Positions 39,825 to 47,132 of a stretch of DNA of 47,132 bases are shown in pieces. The notes below the pieces were generated by a model, which had not been told where the DNA came from, searched no databases, and was given only the letters and a program-made list of their open reading frames with translations. The stretch is from Streptomyces sp. ISL-11 (GTDB lineage Bacteria; Actinomycetota; Actinomycetes; Streptomycetales; Streptomycetaceae), in assembly GCF_018614525.1 (NCBI RefSeq), contig NZ_JAGGOL010000019.1:1-47132 (forward strand). The letters are read 5' to 3'. The translations under genes and the position numbers were made by a program. Position 1 is the first letter of the stretch, and each line of letters starts with the position of its first letter.

Positions 39825-41371
39825 GCGCGGACCAGGAGACGCCCTCTGACCTGTGGGCAGGCTTCGACCTCGCCGCCGTGGAGGAGATCACCGGACCGGT
39901 GTGGGACGAACCGGTACCGCTCACGCCCCGCCGGGACCTGCCCGCCTTCCCCGTCGACACCCTGCCCGCCTGGCTGGCCGACATGGTGGCCGCTGTCGCT
40001 GAGGAGACCCAGACCCCCACCGACCTCGCCGGGTGCCTGGCCCTGTCCGTCATCGCCACCGCCGCCGGCGGCCGGGCCATGGTCTGCGTGCGCGGCCGCT
40101 GGCGCGAGCCGGTCAACATCTACACCGCCGTCGCCCTCGACCCCGGCAACCGCAAGAGCGCGGTGTTCGCCCTGATGACCGCACCGCTGCTCGCCGTGGA
40201 GAAGACCCTGGTGGAACTCTCCATCCCGGTGCGCGCCGAGGCGGAGACCACTGCGCGCCTGGCCAAAGCCGCCGCTGACAAAGCCGCGGCGAGAGCGGCG
40301 AGCGCCGACGCCCAGATGCGCGATCAGCTCACCGCCGTCGCCGTCGCCCTCGCACAGGCCACCGAGGAAGTCGCGGTCCCGTACAAACCGCAGTTGGTCG
40401 CCGACGACGTCACCCCCGAAAACCTCGCCACCCTCCTGACCGAGCAGGACGGGCGGATCTCCGTCCTCTCGCCCGAGGGCGGCATCTTCGAGATCATCGC
40501 CGGACGCTACAGCGGCGCCCCCAACATGGAGATCTTCCTCAAAGGCCACGCGGGCGACATGGTGCGCGTCAACCGGCAGGGCCGCGACGCCCAGCACATC
40601 GAACACCCCGCCGTCACCATGGGCCTGGCCATCCAGCCGGAAGTCCTCGAATCCATCGGCCAGATCAAGGGCGCGGACGGCCGCGGGCTCCTCGCCCGCT
40701 TCCTGTACGCCCAGCCCGAATCCCTCGTCGGCCGCCGCAACCTCACCCCCGACCTGATCCCCGACCAGGTAGCCGAGACCTACACCCAACGGCTCGGCGG
40801 TCTCACCATGGCCCTGGCCGACTGGACCGACCCCGCCCTCCTCACCCTCGCCCCGGAGGCGGACGCGGTGCTGCTCGCCTACCAAAAGGTCACCGAGGCC
40901 CGCATCGGCAAAGGCGGACCGCTCGCCCCCATCGTGAAGTGGGCCAGCAAGCGCGACGGGGCCGTCGCCCGCATCGCCGGACTGCTGCACCTGGCCACCC
41001 ACCCCGATCAGGGATGGACCCGTCCCATCGACGCGATGACCCTGGCCGCCGCCACCCGCCTCGGGGACTACTTCACCGCCCACGCCCACCACGTCTTCGA
41101 CGCCATGGGCGCCGACCCCGCGCAGGAAGCCGCCCACCACGTCCTCACCCACATCAAGGACGCCCGGCTGACCGGCTTCACGAAACGAGAGCTCTTCCGC
41201 GGGCTGTCCCGGGGCGACTTCCCCGCCATCGCCGACCTCGACCCCGCCCTGGCGCTCCTGGAAGAACACGGTTGGCTCCGACAGCAGCCCCCGCCCCCAC
41301 GCACTGGACGCGGCGGCCGGCCGCCCTCCCCCCGCTACGACACCCACCCCCGCCTCAGCCGAGGCACCTGA
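39821..41371 (+). CDS. DUF3987 primase-helicase-like replication protein
   Basis: A 516-residue protein typical of DUF3987. The P-loop is atypical: YTAVALDPGNRKSAVF at ~residues 103-118, keeping K-S but with NR in place of the usual glycines. Further motifs are VADDVTPENLATLL, GRISVLSPEGGIFEII and GRGLLARFLYAQPES. An Ala/Glu-rich coiled segment (~145-185) lies between the first two. A C-terminal wHTH-like region (GFTKRELFRGLSRGDFPAIADLDPALALLEEHGWL) may bind DNA. With the upstream Prim-Pol it likely initiates element replication. The repeat-rich stretch directly downstream is the presumed origin. Confidence 0.88.
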   Translation: MSADQETPSDLWAGFDLAAVEEITGPVWDEPVPLTPRRDLPAFPVDTLPAWLADMVAAVAEETQTPTDLAGCLALSVIATAAGGRAMVCVRGRWREPVNIYTAVALDPGNRKSAVFALMTAPLLAVEKTLVELSIPVRAEAETTARLAKAAADKAAARAASADAQMRDQLTAVAVALAQATEEVAVPYKPQLVADDVTPENLATLLTEQDGRISVLSPEGGIFEIIAGRYSGAPNMEIFLKGHAGDMVRVNRQGRDAQHIEHPAVTMGLAIQPEVLESIGQIKGADGRGLLARFLYAQPESLVGRRNLTPDLIPDQVAETYTQRLGGLTMALADWTDPALLTLAPEADAVLLAYQKVTEARIGKGGPLAPIVKWASKRDGAVARIAGLLHLATHPDQGWTRPIDAMTLAAATRLGDYFTAHAHHVFDAMGADPAQEAAHHVLTHIKDARLTGFTKRELFRGLSRGDFPAIADLDPALALLEEHGWLRQQPPPPRTGRGGRPPSPRYDTHPRLSRGT

Positions 41372-41394
41372 GGAAAACCCCGGCCGGACCGACA

Positions 41395-41632
41395 CAACTG
41401 ACAGAACCCCGGAAATAGCGCCCTGACCTGCGCAAACCCACGTCCCGGCGGCTGTGACAAAACCTCCAGGAACTCCGACAGAACTCAGACCGCTCGACGG
41501 CCGCGGATTCTGACGAAACCCCGCCCCCGGGAGTTCTGTCGGAGTTTCCAGGAGTTCTGTCACGGCTCAATCCGCCACCGAATCCCCAGATCAGCGCCCT
41601 TACAGCTGAGTTCTGTCAGTTCTGTCAGCGAA
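41395..41632. other. Candidate origin of replication with TTCTGTC repeats
   Basis: The 310-base non-coding gap after the DUF3987 gene contains TTCTGTCA/G or its complement at about 41397, 41478, 41533, 41555, 41610 and 41619. A perfect 16-bp inverted repeat is formed by 41471-41486 (AACTCCGACAGAACTC) and 41531-41546. The span is A/T-richer than its surroundings. Position behind the initiator genes and before xis supports an origin role. Confidence 0.65.
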
Positions 41633-41681
41633 TCCGGCCCTCTGCCCCCGGTACCCACCGCGCGACGGAGGAGAGAGCCAC

Positions 41682-41837
41682 ATGGCATCCGCCACGACCA
41701 CACTGCGGTCCGGACCCCCAGACCGCCACCTCACCACCTGCGGCCAGCCCTTGAACCCCGCACTTCCTCAGGCGGGACACCTCACCCACCCCGCATGCAC
41801 GTCTGCCGCCACCAGCGGTGAGAGGAGCACGCAGTGA
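41682..41837 (+). CDS. Small protein upstream of xis
   Basis: A 51-residue frame (MASATTTLRSGPPDRHLTTCGQPLNPALPQAGHLTHPACTSAATSGERSTQ) with GGAGGAGAG upstream. Its stop overlaps the excisionase GTG (GTGA). Two Cys and several His are present, but no family is recognised. The ribosome site and overlap suggest translation coupled to xis. Confidence 0.5.
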   Translation: MASATTTLRSGPPDRHLTTCGQPLNPALPQAGHLTHPACTSAATSGERSTQ

Positions 41838-42034
41838 CCACCCTTGTCTCCAAGACCCGGACGATGCTCACCGTCCCTGAGGTCTGCGAGGAACTGGGAA
41901 TCACCCGTTCCACCTTCTACGACTGGCGCCAGAAGAAGCGCGCCCCCCGCTGCATCAAGCTCCCCAACGGTGACCTGCGGGTCCGGCGGAGCGACCTGGA
42001 CCACTGGCTGGACGACCACGAGGACGCTGCTTGA
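41834..42034 (+). CDS. xis: Excisionase-like helix-turn-helix protein
   Basis: A 66-residue protein with an AlpA/MerR-type winged helix (MLTVPEVCEELGITRSTFYDWRQKKRAPRCIKLPNGDLRVRRSDLDHWLDDH). This is the standard Xis-type recombination directionality factor of AICEs, which bends att DNA and biases the integrase to excision. GTG start with GAGAGGAG upstream. The stop overlaps the integrase ATG, and the pair are co-translated. Confidence 0.92.
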   Translation: MTTLVSKTRTMLTVPEVCEELGITRSTFYDWRQKKRAPRCIKLPNGDLRVRRSDLDHWLDDHEDAA

Positions 42035-43419
42035 TGCAGACCACGTACAACGTCAAGTTCTGGAAAATAGCCGTCTACAAGGGCAAGCGCGGCACGACGT
42101 ACACGGTCCGCTGGACGGTCGACGGACAGGAGAGGCGCGAGTCCCTGGCGACGCGTGCATTCGCGGACGCGTTTCGCTCCGACCTGATGAGCGCCGCCCG
42201 GCGGGGCGAGCCGTTCAGCCTCGAAACCGGCCGCCCCATCTCGTTCCAGTCCCGTGCGGGCACGGTGAGCTGGTACGACTTCGCGGTCCAGTTCGCTGAC
42301 CACCAGTGGCACCGCACAGCCGGCAACAGCCGGAAGAACACCGCGAAGACGCTCACCGCGGCCACGTTCTCCCTCCTGCGCGCCGCACCGAGCCGTTTCG
42401 AGCCCGTGGAGATGCGCACGGCTCTCAGAGAGTTCGCGTTCAACACCAGGCGCCGGGAGGAGGCACCGCCGGAGTTGGCGGTGATCCTCAAGTGGGTTGA
42501 GCGGAACTCCCTGCCCATGTCGGCCTGGGAAGACCCGGACAAGGTCGAAGAGGTGCTCCGTGTGCTCGCTTCGAAGCTGGACGGTACGCCGGCCGCCGCG
42601 TCCTCGGTCAAGCGCCACCGCCGCATCCTGAACGTCGCCATGGGGCACGCCGTCGCCCGCAGCGTCCTGCAATCGAACCCTCTACCCAAGGGCCGGGGGA
42701 GTTCCCCCAAGACGTCGATGACGGTCGACAAGCGATGCCTGATCGATGACGCCCGTTCCGCGCAGCTGCTGGAGTGGATCCGTCAACGGCCCCGCGGCGG
42801 TAAGAAGCTGCACGCCTTCTTCGCCACGATGTACTACTGCGGGCCGCGTCCGGAGGAAGCTGTCGCCCTTCGCGTCCAGGACGTGCGCCTGCCCGATGAG
42901 GACGCTGACGATCAGTGGTGCGAGCTGCTGTTCCACACGGCGCAGCCCGAGGTGGGCAGGCACTGGACCGATACCGGCGAGATCCACGAGGAGCGCGGGC
43001 TCAAAGGCCGGGCCGCGGACGACACACGCGTGACGCCAGGGCACCCGTCCCTGACGAAGATCCTCCGTGAGCACGTCAAGAGGGAAGGACTCAAACCGGG
43101 CGATCTGCTGTTCCAGGGGGAGAAGGGCGGCATGCTCGCGGGCTCCGTCATCCGCCGGGCCTGGCGGACGGCTCGGCGGGAAGTGCTGCCCCCGCACGAA
43201 TTCGAATCACCCCTGGGCAGGCGGGTGTATGACACGCGGAACACCCGGCTCACGAAATGGCTCAACATGGGTGTCCCGCCGGCCCAGGTCGCGGAGTGGG
43301 CAGGCACCAGCGTGCCGGTCCTGCTCGCCACCTACGCCCGCTGCATCGTCGGCCACATGGCCGTCCTCAAGAGGCACATCGAAGCCGTGGAAGGCACCCC
43401 CGAGCCACCTGAGAGCTGA
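42034..43419 (+). CDS. int: Tyrosine recombinase, element integrase
   Basis: A 461-residue site-specific recombinase. The N-terminal SAM-like core-binding region spans ~90-215. The catalytic domain has R272 in CGPRPEEAVALRVQDV, R402 in VYDTRNTRLTKWLNMGV and nucleophile Y434 in LLATYARCIVG. In many relatives the second Arg is followed by His, and the AEWAG motif is followed by His; here these are N403 and T (AEWAGTSV). It recombines attP with the tRNA-Arg gene 190 bases away, which fits its position. ATG 42034 overlaps the xis stop. Confidence 0.93.
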   Translation: MQTTYNVKFWKIAVYKGKRGTTYTVRWTVDGQERRESLATRAFADAFRSDLMSAARRGEPFSLETGRPISFQSRAGTVSWYDFAVQFADHQWHRTAGNSRKNTAKTLTAATFSLLRAAPSRFEPVEMRTALREFAFNTRRREEAPPELAVILKWVERNSLPMSAWEDPDKVEEVLRVLASKLDGTPAAASSVKRHRRILNVAMGHAVARSVLQSNPLPKGRGSSPKTSMTVDKRCLIDDARSAQLLEWIRQRPRGGKKLHAFFATMYYCGPRPEEAVALRVQDVRLPDEDADDQWCELLFHTAQPEVGRHWTDTGEIHEERGLKGRAADDTRVTPGHPSLTKILREHVKREGLKPGDLLFQGEKGGMLAGSVIRRAWRTARREVLPPHEFESPLGRRVYDTRNTRLTKWLNMGVPPAQVAEWAGTSVPVLLATYARCIVGHMAVLKRHIEAVEGTPEPPES

Positions 43420-43426
43420 TCCCGGC

Positions 43427-43445
43427 CGCGGAGAACTTCTCCGCG
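43427..43445 (+). terminator. Hairpin after int
   Basis: CGCGGAGAA-c-TTCTCCGCG, a perfect 9-bp stem, begins 8 bases after the integrase stop. There is no T-run. Beyond it, 43446-43556 holds further GC-rich hairpins, probably integrase arm sites or attP flank. Confidence 0.6.
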
Positions 43446-43556
43446 TATTCTCCGTGGCCACCCGCAAAACCCCGGCAACAGCCGGACACAGCCGCTGTCG
43501 CCGACCACCCCAGTCGGTGGCAGCGGCCTCCTCGGCCGGGGAGGCGTGCCGCCCTT

Positions 43557-43656
43557 GACCAGCAAAAACGCCCCTCCTGGCAGGAGGGGCGTGCGATAAA
43601 AACGGAGCGCCCCCGGCAGGACTCGAACCTGCGGCCAAGCGCTTAGAAGGCGCCTG
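43557..43656. repeat. attR: direct-repeat copy overlapping tRNA-Arg
   Basis: The right boundary. It matches 20834-20934 apart from the terminator loop, with 74 identical bases (43583-43656). The element supplies the 3' part of the tRNA and its terminator here, keeping the gene functional. Confidence 0.95.
43568..43592 (-). terminator. tRNA-Arg terminator supplied by the element
   Basis: An 11-bp perfect stem (ACGCCCCTCCT, loop ggc) is followed by five T on the minus strand. Stem tip and loop differ from the attL copy while the lower stem is identical. Confidence 0.88.
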
Positions 43657-43680
43657 CTCTATCCACTGAGCTACGGGGGC
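43608..43680 (-). tRNA. tRNA-Arg (anticodon TCT)
   Basis: A 73-nt cloverleaf on the minus strand: acceptor GCCCCCG/CGGGGGC with discriminator G; D arm GCTC/GAGC; anticodon arm GGCGC/GCGCT enclosing CTTCTAA with anticodon TCT; T arm GCAGG-TTCGAGT-CCTGC. CCA is not encoded. The 5' 24 bases are chromosomal and the rest lies in attR. It reads the rare AGA/AGG-type Arg codons and is the integration target. Confidence 0.97.
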
Positions 43681-43975
43681 CGGTGTTGCGGCGGGCTCGG
43701 AACGGCTGGGGTCCCGGGCTCGGTGGTGCCGTGACCTTGCCGGGGACAAGGATAGGGCTCCGTTCGCCTCGTCCCGGTTGCTTCACCTCCGTGCCACGAT
43801 GTGGAGGTTTGGTGAAGCGGTCCTGATAATCGCAGGCAGGTACGAATCTTGCATCGTTTTTTACGCCTCAGGTGGCGGGTGTTGTGTACTCGTTATGCCT
43901 GAGCCCCGTTCGCCACGCCTCGCGCGCATGGGCTATATGCTTCAGAATCCCACCAAAATTGGGCATTCTTCGCAT
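43681..43975. other. Spacer between tRNA-Arg and the GTPase operon
   Basis: 295 bases with promoters of the leftward tRNA and the rightward GTPase genes. It contains a locally A/T-rich stretch (about 43826-43870). The GTPase reading frame stays open through most of it, so the true start of that gene could lie here (ATG 43895, 43928 or 43937). Confidence 0.45.
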
Positions 43976-45607
43976 GTGGCGACCTTGGATGTACAGCCCC
44001 GGCTGCTCGACGCGCTGTCCGCACTGCGTGATCGTGTGGACGCCGCACGCTTCCCGCTCCCCCTCCCCGGCGCCGCCCGCGCCCGGCGAAACCGTGCCGA
44101 ACTCCTGGCGCAACTCGATGACTACTTGGTGCCCCGCCTGTGCGCCCCCGAAGCGCCGCTCCTCGCGGTGATCGGGGGATCCACCGGTGCCGGCAAGTCC
44201 ACGCTGGTCAACTCCCTGGTGGGTCGGCGGGTCACTGAGGCCGGGGTCCTACGGCCGACGACCCGTACGCCAGTGCTGGTATGCCATCCGGATGATCACC
44301 AGTGGTTCGCCGGCACGCGGGTGCTGCCCGAGCTCCGCAGGATGTGGGTGCCCCTTCAGGACATCAGTCTGTCCGAGGGCCTCCTGGGGGACGACGCGCA
44401 GGACGGCGGCGAGGCCGACAGGGGCGAACCCTCCGCCTTGCGCATCGAGACCGACCGCACCCTCACGCGCGGCCTCGCCCTCCTGGACGCGCCCGACATC
44501 GACTCCCTCGTCGCCCGCAACCGCGACCTCGCGGCCGAGCTGCTCTGTGCCGCCGACATCTGGGTACTCGTCACCACCGCCACCCGCTACGCCGATGCGG
44601 TGCCCTGGCACCTGCTGCGTACGGCCAAGGAGTACGACGTCACCCTCGTCACCGTCCTGGACCGGGTGCCGCACCAGGTCGCCCAGGAGGTGTCCCGGCA
44701 CTACGGTGCGCTGCTGGACGCCGCGGGCCTCGGTGACGTGCCGCGCTTCACCATCCCCGAACTCCCGGAATCCGCGGGCGGCGGGAGCGGACTGCTGCCC
44801 GCCACCGCCGTCGCCGGGCTGCGCGCCTGGCTCGACCAGCGCGCGCAGGACCCGGCGGCCCGTACCGTCGCCTCCGCGCGCACCGTGGCCGGGCTGCTGG
44901 CCTCGCTGCGGTCGCGGCTGCCGGGCCTCGCCGGGGCCGCGGCGAAGCAACACGCCGCCGCCGTACGGCTGGTCCAGCGGGTCGAGGAGGCGTACGGCAA
45001 GGCCGCGGAGCGCGTACGGCGTGAGGTCGCCGCGGGCGAGGTGCTGGCCGGCGACGCCCTCACCCACTGGCGCGGCCACCCCCACGACAGCAGTCCGGAC
45101 GAGCTGCTCGGCTCGCTCACCAGCTCCCTGGCCGCCCTGCTGACCTGCGCCGTCGCCGCCGCCGACGAGGACGTCGCGACAGCCTGCGCCGACGACCCGG
45201 CCGCCGAGGGCGTCCTCGCGCCGCGCGACCCGGACGGAGCCATGGGCCGCATCGGCGTGGCCGTACGGCGCTGGCGGCGCTGCCTGGAAGAGGTGGCGGA
45301 GGAAGAGGTACGGGTGGCCGAGCGCGGCGCGGGGCTCGACACCGACCGGGCCGGCGCCCTGCTGGCCGTGTCCCTGCTGGGCGGCCGACGGGCCCGCGTC
45401 GCCGGCGAGACCCTCGCCGACACGCTGGGTGCGCAGGGCGTCCTCCGGCTGCGCGACCGGGGCGGGCAGCTGCTCACCGACTGCCTGGAGAACGTACTCG
45501 ACGCGGAACGCGACCGCCGGACCGCGCCGCTCGAAGCCCTCGACGTCACCCCGGACCAGCAGGTCGAGCTCATCGCCGCCCTGTCCGTACTGCAGAGGGA
45601 GAGGTGA
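43976..45607 (+). CDS. Dynamin-like GTPase (first of pair)
   Basis: A ~543-residue protein from GTG 43976, chosen because [21 protein letters not shown] matches the usual N-terminus as I know it; earlier ATGs give up to 27 more residues. The G1 motif is GGSTGAGKS with K74; [11 protein letters not shown] is G3; TVLDRV corresponds to G4. The C-terminal half is helical, with a possible amphipathic or membrane segment. The gene and its overlapping partner match the layout of the DynA/DynB dynamin pair that acts in Streptomyces sporulation septation; that link is inferred from type and pairing. The stop overlaps a GTG of the next gene. Confidence 0.85.
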   Translation: MATLDVQPRLLDALSALRDRVDAARFPLPLPGAARARRNRAELLAQLDDYLVPRLCAPEAPLLAVIGGSTGAGKSTLVNSLVGRRVTEAGVLRPTTRTPVLVCHPDDHQWFAGTRVLPELRRMWVPLQDISLSEGLLGDDAQDGGEADRGEPSALRIETDRTLTRGLALLDAPDIDSLVARNRDLAAELLCAADIWVLVTTATRYADAVPWHLLRTAKEYDVTLVTVLDRVPHQVAQEVSRHYGALLDAAGLGDVPRFTIPELPESAGGGSGLLPATAVAGLRAWLDQRAQDPAARTVASARTVAGLLASLRSRLPGLAGAAAKQHAAAVRLVQRVEEAYGKAAERVRREVAAGEVLAGDALTHWRGHPHDSSPDELLGSLTSSLAALLTCAVAAADEDVATACADDPAAEGVLAPRDPDGAMGRIGVAVRRWRRCLEEVAEEEVRVAERGAGLDTDRAGALLAVSLLGGRRARVAGETLADTLGAQGVLRLRDRGGQLLTDCLENVLDAERDRRTAPLEALDVTPDQQVELIAALSVLQRER

Positions 45608-45612
45608 CCGCA

Positions 45613-47132
45613 ATGCCCCCGCCGGACAGTCGAGACGACCGCGATCGACGACAGGAGGACCGCTCCGCCGGCCACCCCCAGCCACCCGCCTCCGGCGCCC
45701 CCGGGCGGGGATGGGACGACGGGCTGATCGCGCGTCGGGCACGGCCCGAGCCGCACTCCCCGCGCACGAATCCGGCGTGCGATGAGCGGCAGCAGCGTAC
45801 GAGTGCGCCCGCGCGCCCTGTGATCAGCCTCGCCGACCTTCCCGCCGAGGTACGGGTCGGCAGCGCGCTGCGGCCGCGGCTCGACGCCCTGCGCGAGCTC
45901 GTCGGGCTCTCGCGGGCCCGGCTGGACCGGCGGACGCTCGCCGAGGCGGGGCGCGTGCTGGAGGAGGCCGCCGCACGGCAGCGGCTGTCACTGGACCTCA
46001 CGGTCGTGGCCCTCGCCGGGGCGACCGGCAGCGGCAAGTCGACGCTGTTCAACACCCTCGCCCGCACCCAGCTCTCGGAGGCCGGGGTGCGCCGGCCGAC
46101 CACGGCCTCCCCGATCGCCTGCGTCTGGACGGACCGGGCCGACCGCGCTGACGGTCTGCTGGACCGGCTCGGAATTCCGCCCAGGGCGCGCCGGCAGCCC
46201 GTGCGCCCCTACGACCCGAATCTGAACGGACTCGTGCTGCTCGACCTGCCCGACCACGACTCGGCGTGGCCCGGCCACCGCGAGCAGGTGGATCGGCTGC
46301 TCGGGCTGGTGGACGCGGTGATCTGGGTGGTGGACCCGGAGAAATACGCGGACGCGGTGCTGCACGAGCGCTATCTGCGGCCGCTGGCCGGGTACGCCGA
46401 GGTGACGTTCGTCGTGCTCAACCAGGTGGACCGGCTGTCGACGGACGCCGCGGACCAGGTGCTGGACGACCTGCGCCGGCTGCTGGACGAGGACGGGCTG
46501 GCGCTCGGCGAACACGGTGAGCCCGGCGCCGTCGTCCTGGCGATGTCGGCTCTGACCGGCGAGGGCGTCGGTGAACTGCGCGAGACACTCACCCAGTTCA
46601 CCGCCGGGCGGAATGTGGCGGAACGCCGGCTGATGGCCGACGTCGACGGCGTCGCGAAGCGGCTGCGGCCCGCGTACGTGGCCGAGGGACGGCCGGGGCT
46701 GACGGAACGGGCGCGGCACGAGTTCGACGACCGGCTGGCGGAGGCGGTGGGTGCCCAGGCGGCCGGCCTCGCGGCGGAACGGTCGTGGCTGCGGGACGCC
46801 GAGCGCGCCTGCGGGACGTCCTGGACGGTGGCGCGGCGGTGGTACGAGCGCAGGCTCGTGGCCCGGAACGGCGGTCCGGCGACGGTGACCGGAGCCGTCC
46901 CTGTCGGTGTGGGTATCGGTCTCGGTGGCGCGGGTGGGGGGCCTGGGGCGGGGGCCGCCATCACCAGTGCGCCGCCCTCCCGGCGCACGGTCTCCCGGCC
47001 GCTGGTCGAGCAGGCCGTACGGGCCCTGGCGTACGAGGCGTCCGCCGGGCTGCCCGGCCCGTGGTCGCAGGCCGTGCGCGACGCGGCGAGCCGTGGCGCG
47101 GAGGGGCTTCCGGAGGCGCTGGACTCCGCGGC
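45613..47132 (+). CDS. Era/dynamin-like GTPase (second of pair), 3' end outside window
   Basis: The frame runs off the right edge; 506 codons are visible. Residues ~1-70 are a polar, Arg/Pro-rich N-terminus. The GTPase domain follows: G1 GATGSGKST, switch and G2 region RRPTTASPIACVW, G3 DLPDHDS, G4 NQVDRLS. A hydrophobic Gly-rich segment (GAVPVGVGIGLGGAGGGPGAGAAI) near residue 425-450 may be a membrane hairpin, as in membrane-remodelling GTPases. ATG 45613 follows the first GTPase stop (45607); GTG 45604 is an alternative that would overlap it. The two proteins probably act as a heteromer. Confidence 0.86.
   Translation, partial: MPPPDSRDDRDRRQEDRSAGHPQPPASGAPGRGWDDGLIARRARPEPHSPRTNPACDERQQRTSAPARPVISLADLPAEVRVGSALRPRLDALRELVGLSRARLDRRTLAEAGRVLEEAAARQRLSLDLTVVALAGATGSGKSTLFNTLARTQLSEAGVRRPTTASPIACVWTDRADRADGLLDRLGIPPRARRQPVRPYDPNLNGLVLLDLPDHDSAWPGHREQVDRLLGLVDAVIWVVDPEKYADAVLHERYLRPLAGYAEVTFVVLNQVDRLSTDAADQVLDDLRRLLDEDGLALGEHGEPGAVVLAMSALTGEGVGELRETLTQFTAGRNVAERRLMADVDGVAKRLRPAYVAEGRPGLTERARHEFDDRLAEAVGAQAAGLAAERSWLRDAERACGTSWTVARRWYERRLVARNGGPATVTGAVPVGVGIGLGGAGGGPGAGAAITSAPPSRRTVSRPLVEQAVRALAYEASAGLPGPWSQAVRDAASRGAEGLPEALDSA

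Larger units (their letters stand above)
20861..43656. mobile_element. Actinomycete integrative and conjugative element (AICE) in tRNA-Arg(TCT)
   Basis: About 22.7 kb is bounded by a 74-bp direct repeat of the 3' half of a tRNA gene. It encodes tyrosine integrase and excisionase next to the intact tRNA, a Prim-Pol/DUF3987 replication module, SSB, a TraB/FtsK-type translocase with Spd-like proteins, and a GntR-type regulator. This is the pSAM2-like AICE layout, which moves double-stranded DNA with one ATPase rather than a type IV system. Cargo includes a nuclease-NACHT protein, a glycosyltransferase, a diguanylate cyclase and a cytosine methyltransferase. A pSAM2-type pra activator or Nudix gene was not recognised. 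The element looks largely intact apart from one frameshift in a DUF2637 gene. Confidence 0.95.

Overview
The window is a very GC-rich actinobacterial chromosome segment, almost certainly Streptomyces. The signs are a chaplin gene with a BldN-like promoter, a SARP-type regulator, rare in-frame TTA codons, purine-rich ribosome binding sites with many GTG starts, and a paired dynamin-like GTPase operon. It has three parts: chromosome (1 to ~20,860), an integrated conjugative element (~20,861 to 43,656), and chromosome again (43,657 to the end).

Left chromosomal arm. It begins with the 3' part of a secreted CAP-domain protein gene. A leftward sdhC-sdhA-sdhB operon (succinate dehydrogenase/fumarate reductase) follows, divergent from a LysR regulator over a short palindromic box. 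Next come a GC-rich array of small hairpins, a two-gene regulator/membrane-protein unit, a StyA-like flavin monooxygenase, a LuxR-type regulator and a polyprenyl-synthetase homologue that has lost both Asp-rich motifs. A SARP gene broken by an amber codon, a membrane protein, the chaplin, and a large NB-ARC/TPR STAND ATPase with a TTA codon beside its Walker B motif come after that. The arm ends with a glycerophosphotransferase-like gene split by six copies of a 7-bp repeat (a possible phase-variable switch), a large multi-pass M48 peptidase and a hypothetical gene.

Integrated element. A ~22.7 kb actinomycete integrative and conjugative element (AICE) sits in a tRNA-Arg(TCT) gene. A 74-bp exact direct repeat (attL/attR) bounds it. 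The intact tRNA is at the right end, next to the integrase, and a 49-nt remnant is at the left. From left to right it holds: a small zinc-motif protein; a ~1,255-residue nuclease-NACHT protein of much lower GC, resembling bacterial NLR-type antiphage proteins; a GntR-led leftward operon with a glycosyltransferase; and a perfect 13-bp-arm palindrome overlapping the opposite promoter. The rightward transfer operon follows: small protein, GGDEF diguanylate cyclase, DUF2637 membrane protein, small proteins, a basic Spd-like protein, the TraB/FtsK-type DNA translocase and small membrane proteins. The replication and integration module completes it: SSB, DNA cytosine methyltransferase, Prim-Pol, DUF3987 helicase-like protein, a repeat-rich presumed origin, excisionase and integrase.

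The logic is that of AICEs: GntR holds the forward operon off; on release, Prim-Pol/DUF3987 replicate the excised circle, TraB moves double-stranded DNA to the recipient, Spd-like proteins help intramycelial spread, and Xis/Int excise and reinsert it. The nuclease-NACHT gene, the glycosyltransferase, the diguanylate cyclase and the orphan methyltransferase look like cargo that protects or reprograms the host. A 60-nt stem-loop repeat occurs three times upstream of element genes, and two of the copies bracket the methyltransferase gene exactly.

Right chromosomal arm. After the tRNA lie two overlapping dynamin/Era-like GTPase genes; the second runs off the window.
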